Assembly: GCF_002953715.1 (NCBI RefSeq)
Contig: NZ_CP025012.1
Coordinates: 186,001 to 250,000, forward strand
Origin: Rhizobium leguminosarum
GTDB taxonomy: Bacteria > Pseudomonadota > Alphaproteobacteria > Rhizobiales > Rhizobiaceae
Direction of reading: 5' to 3'
DNA length: 64,000 bases
Below the pieces are notes generated by a model. The model saw only the letters and a list, made by a program, of their open reading frames with translations. It made no database searches and was not told the origin of the DNA. Positions 10,101 through 16,832 of the stretch are shown piece after piece; the stretch's first letter is position 1, and every line of letters starts with the position of its first letter. The position numbers and the translations under genes were made by a program.

Positions 10101-11783
10101 GGTCGTCTTGACGATGTAGCCGGCATTGTCGCCCATCAACTGCGCGTCACCGACTGCTCCTGTCGTACCGTCGGTGCGGGTGAAGGTGGTCGTTCCCGTG
10201 ATCGCGGAGCCGTCCTCGAAAGTCTGGCCGCTGCCCTTCGGCGTAAGGTCGATCGACGTGATCCCGAGGCTATCGAGCGTCACCAACTGGCCGTTGACAT
10301 CCACCCGGAATTTCGACCATTGGGCATCGCCGGCGTCCAACTTGCCGTTGCCATTGGTGTCGAAAACATGCTTCAGCGCCTCGAGGTCGCTGGTCGCGGA
10401 TGAGTCCCACTCGGTGAAGGCAAATTCGCTCGACCGGCCGATCTTGCCGTCGCCGTCAGCATCAATGACAAGAACGCCAGTGCCCTGGGCTGCCCATGCG
10501 GTGCGATGCTGGTAACCGTCACCATCGAGATCCAGGAATTTGGAGGAGGTCGACAGCACGTCGACACCCAAGCCGTTCCCGCTCAGGTCGAGCAGAATTG
10601 GCTTAAAATGAGTGTATCCTGATGCCTGGTCATCGGGGATTGAATCAGGATCATCCGCAGAATACTGATCCGAATACTCACTACTTCCAGATAAGTGGAA
10701 CGTATGGCCGAATGGGTCTGTGAAACCAGGCCTGGATTCAATCTGTGGCCCGTAGTCGGGCGTGCGCTGATACCCGCCTCCTGATTTTCCATGTCCGCCG
10801 GACGAGTTTCCGGCACCACCACTGCCGTGAGGTGAACCACCGTCCCCGGAGGCTTCGCCGGAAGAAGATCGGCCACCCCACGAAGAGCTACCGTAGATAT
10901 CAGATGATCCACCGCGACCAGACGATGTCGAGTAGTTGCCGCCCTCACTATACGATGAGGGGTTCCAGTAATTCCGAAAATCTGGCAGCGATGCAGGTGT
11001 AAGCGGTGCAACGGACGTCAGAGGAGCAGGCGCTGTGATTGGTGTGATCGGGTCAGTTGCCGAGATTTTTGTTGGAGAGGGGGTCGGCGTCACGAGTTGC
11101 TGGAAAGTCAGATCCACTGCAGGCCGCTGCGGCTTCTCTGGCGGTCCGTACACTGCATCATCAAGAGCATTAGTGACCCCATTACGCACCACTGACCCAT
11201 ACTTGTAAGAATAAACCGCGGCAGTGGCCGCACCCAGAACCCAGGTGCCTGCTAGTGCCCATCCCACAGGCGTGGCGGCAAGAAAAACAGCGGTCGCCGT
11301 TGCGGCGGCAGTCACGCCTATGCCCAGGGAAAGGCCAGCAAAATCGTCAGCAGCAATGCCAACTGCTCTCGTCCAATAATGACGTCCCTCGTAAGTAGCA
11401 AGGTCCAAGCCATTCTCGGCAAGCATAAGCGGCAACGCGACCTTCCCGAGCGCTTTGCCGACTCCGGCGAGAGCGCGAACGTCCAAGGCATACTTAGAGG
11501 CGAATGATGTGATTCCCTCAAATTTCTGGCCGAAGCCAAGTATTCTTCTCGCGTTTGCCGCCTTCTTTGTAAAATATTTATTAGTAGCTTTAGCGCCGTA
11601 GGTCGCAACTATAGAGTATGCCGACAAAGCCTTCGCTATATCTACAGTAAACTGGATAGTAGTTGCTGTGTTATTGAGCGCATCTCTAAACTGGTCATTG
11701 GAAATGCCATAAGTCTTTGGAGTGTTTTCTATGACAGAATTGTATTGATCGCCCGGGAACAGAGAATTGTATTGATCCGCCAT
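4188..11783 (-). CDS. Giant repeat protein, probable type I secretion substrate
   Basis: A 2531-residue protein. It starts at an ATG preceded by AGGA at good spacing. Visible parts: a helical Ala/Lys-rich region (about 30-145); a small-residue-rich hydrophobic hairpin (about 148-193); a Pro/Thr linker and a Gly/Ser linker (about 275-340); a calcium-loop module (about 393-550); about 25 degenerate repeats of 54-57 residues (about 593-2000), most with a DxDGDGxxD-type loop; several YD-like repeats of about 46 residues rich in Trp and Tyr (about 2010-2340); and a second copy of the first module (about 2345-2531). There is no N-terminal export signal and no RTX nonapeptide. Its position directly before an ABC exporter and HlyD gene points to secretion by that system through the C terminus. 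Role is inferred: adhesin-like stalk, or a toxin carrying the N-terminal hairpin. Confidence 0.85.
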   Translation of the reverse strand: MADQYNSLFPGDQYNSVIENTPKTYGISNDQFRDALNNTATTIQFTVDIAKALSAYSIVATYGAKATNKYFTKKAANARRILGFGQKFEGITSFASKYALDVRALAGVGKALGKVALPLMLAENGLDLATYEGRHYWTRAVGIAADDFAGLSLGIGVTAAATATAVFLAATPVGWALAGTWVLGAATAAVYSYKYGSVVRNGVTNALDDAVYGPPEKPQRPAVDLTFQQLVTPTPSPTKISATDPITPITAPAPLTSVAPLTPASLPDFRNYWNPSSYSEGGNYSTSSGRGGSSDIYGSSSWGGRSSSGEASGDGGSPHGSGGAGNSSGGHGKSGGGYQRTPDYGPQIESRPGFTDPFGHTFHLSGSSEYSDQYSADDPDSIPDDQASGYTHFKPILLDLSGNGLGVDVLSTSSKFLDLDGDGYQHRTAWAAQGTGVLVIDADGDGKIGRSSEFAFTEWDSSATSDLEALKHVFDTNGNGKLDAGDAQWSKFRVDVNGQLVTLDSLGITSIDLTPKGSGQTFEDGSAITGTTTFTRTDGTTGAVGDAQLMGDNAGYIVKTTTITKADSSVEKTILAYNKDGSLAFRNIVTTSADGKSIQTQFDDDGNGTFDRSQTNVLTVDAAGMQTKTVSNFNADGSLKDSTTTVTSADHLTVTTTLDLDGDGITDQQQTFVKSADGSTTTTTQQLSVNGTLLFGTVVNGSANGLVKTTSLDRDGNGVYDDIVTETTTVAADGSRTKTVIDRSSNSKVLSQVDTSTSADGRTITVSVDADGNGPRETKTVTTSTTAASGDVTLVTSTYNTNASSILRSKTTTITTANGLSKTTTSDVNADGVIDFSDTDVTVIDATNRTQTVQHRTKTGITGTLLSQTITTTSLDGKKITISEDANGDTKNDRLTEILVGIDGKTTNTVSTLNADGSLVSKTVTLTSADGLSKTTSVDANGDTVNDLVVTDVITTNSDSSRTETVTSKNANGATIGKTITTTSSNSLNQNVKTDGNGDGVFEDTTTDTIVLDATGARKETVRSTSADGTLKAQIVTDVTADRRNTTIVTDADGDGRTDTRRVETVSVSGNVNIWERQYAADASTISTTITDISGNGLTTTVSADLNHDGVGDRITSDQTVLNADGSKTETISLTSSDATRLNKKTIVTSGNAMSITTSEYVNADEVVDTKTTDVTTFDTYGLQFQTISDYRGTSLVGTTKVTTNLNGLSGSTDYDLDGDGTVNQTLSWKKTPLDPLGSVTTTETVKATDAAATLISQKITTVSADQKTTTVKTKIDSDSVDDFVETITIDNAGTQKDEVKQYKALDVLESQAVVTTSDDGLSKTLSSDLDGNGIFELATTDVTVLNAGGSRTETISKTGIDDVLISRTTANVSASGLTKTTIWADGSGNAVRSMSDVTVLNADGGTTETLSYFKADGTTLESKTVATVAAHGLTTTVTVDVDGDNIVDKKSVATKQTNGSTIQTLSDFGANGALKDSKTITTSADGLTQTIEYDTDGNATVDKKTTRTTVLKANGSTATTTKDIVAGVTKSITLTEVSGDGLTVTTKWDTAGTGGGTTFDKSRTDVTVLNANGSTTRTISNLTGTTLTSRTLVTSSANGLSVTTQIDPTGAGTYSQTATDVTVLNVNGTKTRTVESKKSDGSLISRTTTTISANGLIVTSSQERPGFTNQTVADTITVLADGAVREVVETKDSGGTLIGRTVTLTSADKLTVTVDRDGNGDGIVDQRQETVTANSGIQTSVTTNFKADGTVKDKSTVVVSADGRLTTTTWDLDGNGTIDRQRVTNFTANADGSSTTVISDTDLPVNTLASKTTIQTSADGRVKTTSKDINGDGTPDQLETVTVDSTGASVSVVTNNATARSVSNLTPGGVYWTQAIAAKIETTTSADGRTKVAKYDYDGNGVYETVMQSTIQVDGSIVTAVTETNASGTVTAKGTVSTSADGLITKLSKDAGNNGTIDHTETAVTHADGSITLTKVDLNASGAMTQTTTNIVTALGSLVSSLTTDSAGRKIAETIFAADGSSVTTTYDGASGKQLSVANANKAGLLTTVTFYDPLSAQTWKSVEQQYDAAGKKTLEKQFYDDGSRIEISFDPSNAAAWSQIQQNYNAAGQLTYKLETADNGTKTAYDVANLSWSTIKQSYDTANRLVGVDQANDDGTRYVASYDPANAAAWSRIDYSYNASNQLTAQNTYYDNGDKRFEAWDRASAVNWSYHLVIQNSAGQTTYEETTFDSGQTDKTTYDVGNGQNWRFQTASYSSSGVPMQIFTQMDEAKKWYYEYFDYLNNKSWTRDIIRFDRYGVKTSGDTYFDDGTRIEYEYHSDKGGTLDWWKKYDAQGRVIQRYDANSPILLDLNADSHVDLRPLDSLATSVGFDWDGDGVADETAWVGPQDGFLAIDLGADGTTGADGKIDQARELAFSLWSDSATSDIDGLRRAFDTNHDNVFDRNDDRWSEFRVWRDLNQNGVSDAGELQTMTDAGIRLINLIPNNDGAQSFADGSMITGTSSYQTVDGTNQYLVGDAILASRSSQAANVA

Positions 11784-11793
11784 GGTGTCCTGC

Positions 11794-12336
11794 CTATTTT
11801 AATTTTGCTAGAAATCGTCTTGTTAGCGCATTTATAGAAAGGGCGCTCAGTGTTAAAAAAACTACTCCATAGAGATTGGTGAAGTAGTACAGGGTGAAAA
11901 CGTCATCGCTGCCGAATACAAACTCCAGAGCCCCGCACTTTGCTCCTATGCATCTTGGAGATATATTTTCGACCAACCAATCAATCACGATAACAACTGA
12001 GGCTGGCATGAGAGCCATTAGAATGAGCGCTTTCGCTGGCAGGCCGCGGTCCACCAACATGCGCGTCGAACCATCTGCGGCGCGACTCACCGCAAGCCGC
12101 ACCAAAATAAACATCAATGAAACAGAAAATATTTGCGACATCACTATACTGATGAGGGATTTCGCAATAAAGAAATAGAATATCACGGATATAGAAAATA
12201 TACTCAGAAACAGAGAAGAAAATGCATACACATAAAAGTCAAATTTCTTAATATAGAAATATCTAGCGTAAGCGTGCAGCCCTATCGCGGCAGTGGCAAT
12301 AGGAAAATATCCTATGGTAAGTGCGAGGTCGCGCAT
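11794..12336 (-). CDS. Small multi-pass membrane protein, candidate immunity protein
   Basis: A 180-residue protein with four or five hydrophobic segments (about 4-24, 33-58, 62-84, 103-122 and 148-168), a loop containing two Cys after the fourth segment and a basic C-terminal tail. No family was recognised. It ends only 10 bases before the giant gene, so the two are almost certainly co-transcribed, with this gene first. Its codons are much richer in A and T than those of all flanking genes, and the ribosome-binding site is weak. A small polytopic inner-membrane protein beside a secreted protein with a hydrophobic hairpin is the arrangement seen with pore-forming bacteriocins, so immunity is a reasonable inference. 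A secretion accessory protein is the main alternative. Confidence 0.75.
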   Translation of the reverse strand: MRDLALTIGYFPIATAAIGLHAYARYFYIKKFDFYVYAFSSLFLSIFSISVIFYFFIAKSLISIVMSQIFSVSLMFILVRLAVSRAADGSTRMLVDRGLPAKALILMALMPASVVIVIDWLVENISPRCIGAKCGALEFVFGSDDVFTLYYFTNLYGVVFLTLSALSINALTRRFLAKLK

Positions 12337-12558
12337 TAATGAGCTGCTTTAGGTCTATCGCTGTTTATCTGAATCTTGTGAGGCGGACAACCGATATAGG
12401 GCAAATCAAAAATAATCAAGTACAAGTCGAAGTTTTCTTGCGGCACTCGTTGGCGACTGGTCTTTGGGATTTACACATCTGGTCGTCGCAAGAGCGCGGC
12501 TTTGCTTCATTGGCTTTAAAAATCAGCGGGGCAGTAGACAGTGCATGATAGAACAGAG

Positions 12559-13251
12559 CTAGTGCTTGCCGAAGCAGGCCTCGAGCCTGGATACTGCCTC
12601 ACTCGCGCCCTTGAGGCTGACAACAGTGCGCTCACCCTTTGCGCCCGTAATAGCCAATTCCTTGCCGCTTGAAATCTGATCCAGCAAGTCCATCGGCAGT
12701 TGGTCAAATTCATGCCAGCCGGAGTAGTCGTTTTGGCCTCCATCGGACACATATGCGGGCTTGTCATCCACGTGCCACGTTGCTCTGGTGTCGCCCTTGA
12801 ATACGCCCTCAACGAAACCAGTGGGATGCTCGCCGGGTGAGCCCATAAAGCCAACCTTAACATCACGCTTCTGAATTTCGGCGTAGCAGGTTTGTCCCCA
12901 GTCTTCCTCTCGGGTACTGAATTGCCATTGCTCCGGGGGAACCATGGCCTCGGCTTGGTCAGCCCCCTTGTTGACGACAGGCGGTGCCGAGGAGGTATCG
13001 GCGTTATTCAACGCTTCTGGTTTCAGTGGTGATGTGCTGCTCAAAGGCGCGCTGCCGCCTTGCGCAGGATCCGCTGCCATCTGACTCAGGTCGGACAGGC
13101 ACTGTTCGTAAGCCTTGAAGGAGACCTGCTGCTCGAATTTTTCGAACGACGCTGGATTCCATGGCGGTTCATTGCCGTCGATAAAGTCGATCAACAAAGT
13201 CGAGCCGTACTTAGTCCGTACAAATATGAACGAGTTGGAAACCTTCGGCAC
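12559..13251 (-). CDS. IalB-like protein, N terminus doubtful
   Basis: A 230-residue ORF starting with GTG at 13251. The C-terminal half (about 105-230) resembles the invasion-associated locus B (IalB) type of small periplasmic domain: paired beta strands, a late segment of the form SLKGASEAV, and a terminal Cys. The middle is Pro/Ser/Ala-rich linker. There is no signal peptide at this start, although such proteins are normally exported, and the frame stays open upstream into a decayed lipoprotein fragment. I suspect a 5'-truncated gene or a missed upstream start. No biochemical function can be assigned. It is preceded on its own strand by the pseudogene at 13293 and followed by about 220 bases without a convincing gene. 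Confidence 0.55.
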   Translation of the reverse strand: MPKVSNSFIFVRTKYGSTLLIDFIDGNEPPWNPASFEKFEQQVSFKAYEQCLSDLSQMAADPAQGGSAPLSSTSPLKPEALNNADTSSAPPVVNKGADQAEAMVPPEQWQFSTREEDWGQTCYAEIQKRDVKVGFMGSPGEHPTGFVEGVFKGDTRATWHVDDKPAYVSDGGQNDYSGWHEFDQLPMDLLDQISSGKELAITGAKGERTVVSLKGASEAVSRLEACFGKH

Positions 13252-13292
13252 TACGTCACTTCGGCAGTTGAGATTTACACGCCGACCAAGAC

Positions 13293-13420
13293 CTAATCCC
13301 CGAAAAACCGGATCTGCTTGTACCGACGATGCGCGATGGTCACGCTCCTGTCGGACCGGATGATATAGGCTTCCTCCACGTGCCGGCGCTATTAGTCGAT
13401 GAAATCATGCGGAAAGGCCG
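13293..13420 (-). pseudogene. Decayed copy 1 of a small lipoprotein gene (3' end)
   Basis: The sequence matches the last about 42 codons of the intact lipoprotein gene at 22308-22586, including the stop and roughly ten bases beyond it. Two adjacent in-frame stops (TAA TAG) replace the Gln-Tyr codons near 13391-13396, and the 5' part with signal peptide and lipobox is absent. It lies between the IalB-like ORF and the DUF4274/Imm11 gene. The rest of the 13252-13533 interval shows no gene. Confidence 0.8.
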
Positions 13421-13533
13421 AGCGTTGCGGCCCTTGTAGCCGGCATCGGCGACGATACGGGAAAGCGTTGCAACACATTGTCCGATGCAGCGTGCCGGCT
13501 TAAGTATGCGCCCGGTCATTCCGGGGAAGAACG

Positions 13534-15009
13534 ATGGACGGCAAATTCGAAAGTTACGATGCTGAACAGCGGGCCATGATAGATTGGTTGACCGGCCGGT
13601 CCCCCGATGCTCGTCATGCTATTGCGCAAGATCTGAACTTCGACTTCGCTGAAGATGTGTTCGAGTGGATCCTGACGCAGCCGGACTGCGATCTGGCAAC
13701 TGCCGCAAGCTATTTCTGGCGGACAGAACCTTTCGACCTTCTCGAAAATTCTGCCTACAGGAGCGAAGACAGCTTGACGGTGCAGCGGCTGATAGACCGC
13801 GTCAATGCGGGTTTTTATAGCCGGTCGGAGATTTTTTATGGCGGGCAGGAGCCGCGAGAAGGCGAAGAGGTGGACAGCTCGACACTTGAAGAAGCCGAAC
13901 TGCTTCGAGAGTTTGCGCACGACCATAAGGCTTCCAATCTTCCCTGGACTTTACCTGAGGCGTTAGTGCCGCCGTTTGGGCATCGCGCAGTTCGCATCTC
14001 GGATGAAGAAGATCCCGATAAATCGGAAGAGCTCGGAAAGCTCTTTGCCGGGCTCGGGACAGGTTCCGGACTAATTCCAGCAGAAGCGATGGGGGCGGAT
14101 CCGCCTCCAGGAAAGATGCCGCAGCCGGCGCAACAATTCACCGTCGGAAAAAAAGCAGCAGCGTCGAGCAGGTCGCCTTTCACGCCGTTCTACCTTTACA
14201 TCGCATTCGTTGCGGCGGGATGGGGATTGATCTACGTCTTCGACCCTCCCAGGCACGTATATACGGTGATGCTCTGTTGCTGTCTCGGGTTCGCCCGCGC
14301 CACGTTCACGCAAGTGCGATTTGGAATGAAAGAGAAGGCTGACAAACGAGTGCAGACAGTCTCAATGGAGAGAAGCGTGGGTAGCGCCAGGGTGAAGCCT
14401 CAAGGAATTTACATACTTGATTCAAATGGGAATTACGGCTGGGAGTTTGCAAACTGGGACAGGCTGCAGCCAGATGGCGGCGGCCTCGGCCTCAATTATA
14501 GGGGGGCTCCGTGGCCGGATAGCATGCTCGATTTGCCCCGCGGCCCGTGGCGAATACCCGACTATGTTGAAACGCCAAAGCTGATCTTTGATCCAAAGCG
14601 GAAGGTGCAAGACATTTATGCCGTGGATTATTTCCTTTTCATCTCCGACAAAATGAAGACCTTGCTTGAGGAGTTCGCTCCAAAGTCATGCGAATACCTG
14701 CTTTGCGAGACCGAGTTTTCGAACGGAAAAACCGGCCCGAGAATCTGGCTGTGCAGCGTTGTTGATTCATATCGCAAGGCGGTTGATGTCGAGAATTCCC
14801 CTTTAATTCGCGTCACTCAATGGGGCGGCTATATGATATCGGGCGGAGCTGACTGGCATTTTCTGCCTGATGTCCTCAAGGGCACGCAGCTCTTCCGCCT
14901 GGTTGAGTATGCGGGGTCAATTTTTTGCGATCAAACATTCAAGGACCTTTGCAAAGACAGAGGTATTAAAGGCACCTCTTTCCAACAGGTCGGCTTTTTA
15001 CCGAAATAG
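13534..15009 (+). CDS. DUF4274 - membrane - Imm11 (DUF1629) protein, polymorphic-toxin immunity type
   Basis: A 491-residue protein with GGGGAAG just before the ATG. The N-terminal part (about 10-75) has the DUF4274 look: a helix followed by a Trp/Ile stretch, Pro-Asp-Cys-Asp and an Ala-Thr-Ala helix ending in FW. A charged, Pro-rich region follows, then two hydrophobic segments (about 218-237 and 243-260). The C-terminal 200 residues resemble the Imm11/DUF1629 immunity fold (a YILD strand start, LFISDKMKTLLEEF and a late Cys-rich core). Both end domains are known from immunity genes of polymorphic toxin systems; the transmembrane hinge would anchor the protein in the inner membrane. No matching toxin gene is adjacent. 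The gene is bracketed by two direct decayed lipoprotein copies and is opposite in strand to its neighbours. Confidence 0.75.
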   Translation: MDGKFESYDAEQRAMIDWLTGRSPDARHAIAQDLNFDFAEDVFEWILTQPDCDLATAASYFWRTEPFDLLENSAYRSEDSLTVQRLIDRVNAGFYSRSEIFYGGQEPREGEEVDSSTLEEAELLREFAHDHKASNLPWTLPEALVPPFGHRAVRISDEEDPDKSEELGKLFAGLGTGSGLIPAEAMGADPPPGKMPQPAQQFTVGKKAAASSRSPFTPFYLYIAFVAAGWGLIYVFDPPRHVYTVMLCCCLGFARATFTQVRFGMKEKADKRVQTVSMERSVGSARVKPQGIYILDSNGNYGWEFANWDRLQPDGGGLGLNYRGAPWPDSMLDLPRGPWRIPDYVETPKLIFDPKRKVQDIYAVDYFLFISDKMKTLLEEFAPKSCEYLLCETEFSNGKTGPRIWLCSVVDSYRKAVDVENSPLIRVTQWGGYMISGGADWHFLPDVLKGTQLFRLVEYAGSIFCDQTFKDLCKDRGIKGTSFQQVGFLPK

Positions 15010-15014
15010 GGGCC

Positions 15015-15222
15015 TCAAACCCCGAAAAACCGGATCGGCTTGTAACGGCGATGCGCGATGATCAGGCTTCTGTCGGGCTGGATGATGTAGGTTTCCTCCA
15101 CCTGCTGGCCGTATTGATCGATGAAATCATGCGGAAAGGCGGACCAACCGGTGATTTGGTCAGTTTGGTGCGCGGCTGGCTATAGGTCATGCTTCCGGGG
15201 ATGGGCTCGAGGCCCCGGCCGT
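15015..15222 (-). pseudogene. Decayed copy 2 of a small lipoprotein gene
   Basis: Matches about 68 codons of the intact copy at 22308-22586, from the Gly-Pro-Gly-Leu-Glu segment to the stop. One base is missing near 15141-15150, shifting the frame, and an Asp codon has become Val before a TGA stop. Similarity ends near 15222, so signal peptide and lipobox are missing. It begins five bases after the stop of the Imm11 gene, on the other strand. Confidence 0.82.
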
Positions 15223-15338
15223 CCGTTCGCCGCCTTTTGAAGGCGCTTCGTGATGTTTTATGAAAAGGGTTGCGCGCAGGCATCGGCTCCTACAAGGACA
15301 CAGATGGCGCCTCGGCCGCGCGCAACCCCTAGCTTCGC

Positions 15339-15848
15339 CTATTTGGTCTTACTGACGCTCGTCTCAATCCTCCCCAATTGAGAACTCACGTAGTCGCCGT
15401 GGCGAAGCTTAGCGAATTCGTCGGTGGCTTGTGCCGGTGCCCTCTTGAAAACGTACCATTGACCGTCCGGTTCGCGTTTCTGATAGATCAGGCCGCCCTT
15501 CTTGCGGTGGCTGAAGCAGGTGATTACCGTCGCCGTTCCGGTCTTGGCGTGCCAGTCGGCGTTGAAGCAGAGTTTCCCCGACTCCGTGATGAACCAGCGG
15601 CCCATGCCGAAGGACGGCGAGCCATTTTCCCGCGACCAGGCGGTAAAGCGACGCGCCTTTGTGGAGAAGTAGCCGGCGCCGGCTTTCCACATCCAGGAAT
15701 TCTGGTTGTAGAGCCGATAGATTTCCGCGCTGCTCATCGGCTTTGCGGTCTCGATCCCCGCAGGCTCATTGGTTCCGGCAGCGGACGCGGCCGTGGCGAT
15801 GCCGCTGGTCAGGGCCGCCGCCAGGAGCATTTTTTGAAGCATGGACAT
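15339..15848 (-). CDS. DUF995-family periplasmic protein
   Basis: A 169-residue protein with a clear signal peptide (Leu/Ala-rich, cleavage after Ala-Ser-Ala-Ala near residue 24). The mature part carries the DUF995 pattern typical of Rhizobiales: SAEIYRLYNQNSW, a GAGYFS turn, an aromatic W/F-rich beta core and a conserved Cys pair near residues 94 and 111. Its start has AAGGA eight bases upstream and lies 18 bases after the GH26-like gene, so it is the last gene of the exopolysaccharide operon. Biochemical role unknown; periplasmic assistance in polymer handling is an inference from context only. Confidence 0.85.
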   Translation of the reverse strand: MSMLQKMLLAAALTSGIATAASAAGTNEPAGIETAKPMSSAEIYRLYNQNSWMWKAGAGYFSTKARRFTAWSRENGSPSFGMGRWFITESGKLCFNADWHAKTGTATVITCFSHRKKGGLIYQKREPDGQWYVFKRAPAQATDEFAKLRHGDYVSSQLGRIETSVSKTK

Positions 15849-15866
15849 GGTCAGGTTCCTTCTTGT

Positions 15867-16832
15867 TCAATTGATGCTTTCGCGGACGACCCGCCAGTCG
15901 GGGCGGCCATAGCCGTCCGGCCACGGATAGACTTCACGGTCGTTGAAGTAGATAACGGCGCTCAGGGCCGGGAACTGGGGATAGCGCTTCGTTACGCTCT
16001 CAGCCCAGTTTCGCACGAAGGAATCGTCGCCTTCGTAGCCGAGTTCGGCAACCATGATGGGCTTGCCGTAACCAGCGACACGGGCGTATCCGGGCGCAAG
16101 GTGCTCGGCAAACGTCTGGTCACGGCCAGTCTTGTCCCTGTCGTATTGCTCCAGGCCAAAGACCGAGAGCCCGATGAGATCGACGACATCATTGCCGGGA
16201 TAAAAGGCTTGAAGCCCCTCATTGCCCTTCGGTGACCACATGTATTTGGCCGTCTTCAGGTGGACCTTGCAGACCTCCACCATCCGGCGATAGGCCTTGG
16301 CATAATCGGCGCCCTGCCAATGCGACCAGGAGAACTGGCTGTCGGTTTCGTCCATTTCCTGTCCCCAGCGAATGATGACCGGACTTTTCAGCTTGGCAGC
16401 TGTCGAGCAGACGGCGGCCATGTTCGCATCGCGCGAACCGTCCAAGATGCTGTGCAGCAGTTCCTGCGAGGTTTGGCGCCGACCGGTCGACCAGGTCCAG
16501 GGCTCGACCGAGATCAGCAGGGTGCGGCCACGCGCTTGCGCATAATCGTCGGCGAGGGCGAGCGTGCGCAGATCGACATCTTCCCAGGGCAGGAAGAGGT
16601 GTTCGATCTTCGAATCGGGCGAGGCGCCTAAATCTCCGTGCGGATCATAGGCGCCGAACGTGATCGACTCCTTAGTGACGACCGGCATTTTGGTCGGCGG
16701 CGCAATGGACGATGTCGTCATTGCAAGCGGCTGCCCTTCGGCAGAACTGCCCAGAGCGGTCGGCAGGACCGCGACTCCCGACAGCAACAGGCCGGTTAAC
16801 GACAACAGGGCTATTTTGGATGGGCTATGCAT
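15867..16832 (-). CDS. GH26-like glycoside hydrolase of the polysaccharide operon
   Basis: A 321-residue exported protein; residues about 5-28 form a signal peptide or signal anchor. The remainder looks like a GH26 (beta-mannanase/lichenase-type) barrel. The likely acid/base Glu is in IIRWGQEMD, about two thirds of the way to the likely nucleophile Glu in MVAELGYEG. The ATG at 16832 has GGAGG at ideal spacing and overlaps the end of the GT2 gene by eight bases; a longer start at 16877 would run through the GT2 end and spoil the signal peptide. Hydrolases beside a polymer synthase usually trim or release the nascent chain, so it probably acts in the periplasm on the product of the upstream GT2. 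Substrate unknown. Confidence 0.87.
   Translation of the reverse strand: MHSPSKIALLSLTGLLLSGVAVLPTALGSSAEGQPLAMTTSSIAPPTKMPVVTKESITFGAYDPHGDLGASPDSKIEHLFLPWEDVDLRTLALADDYAQARGRTLLISVEPWTWSTGRRQTSQELLHSILDGSRDANMAAVCSTAAKLKSPVIIRWGQEMDETDSQFSWSHWQGADYAKAYRRMVEVCKVHLKTAKYMWSPKGNEGLQAFYPGNDVVDLIGLSVFGLEQYDRDKTGRDQTFAEHLAPGYARVAGYGKPIMVAELGYEGDDSFVRNWAESVTKRYPQFPALSAVIYFNDREVYPWPDGYGRPDWRVVRESIN

Noticed and set aside
4282..10515. Many long plus-strand open frames (up to about 435 codons) opposite the giant gene
   Set aside because: They are by-products of the strongly biased Thr/Asp/Gly codon pattern of the repeats on the other strand; products are low-complexity Val/Ser/Arg strings without ribosome-binding sites.
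4188..11783. RTX nonapeptide repeats in the giant protein
   Set aside because: Looked for GGxGxD repeats because of the type I exporter; the Gly-rich linker near residues 280-340 is Ser/Gly only and the aspartate loops are of DxDGDGxxD type.
12321..12548. Plus-strand 75-codon frame between the membrane gene and the IalB-like ORF
   Set aside because: Overlaps the start of the membrane gene, has no ribosome-binding site and gives no recognisable product.
13293..15222. Direct lipoprotein-tail copies as phage att sites
   Set aside because: They are over 100 bases long, diverged, and have no integrase or tRNA next to them; gene duplication or homologous exchange explains them better.
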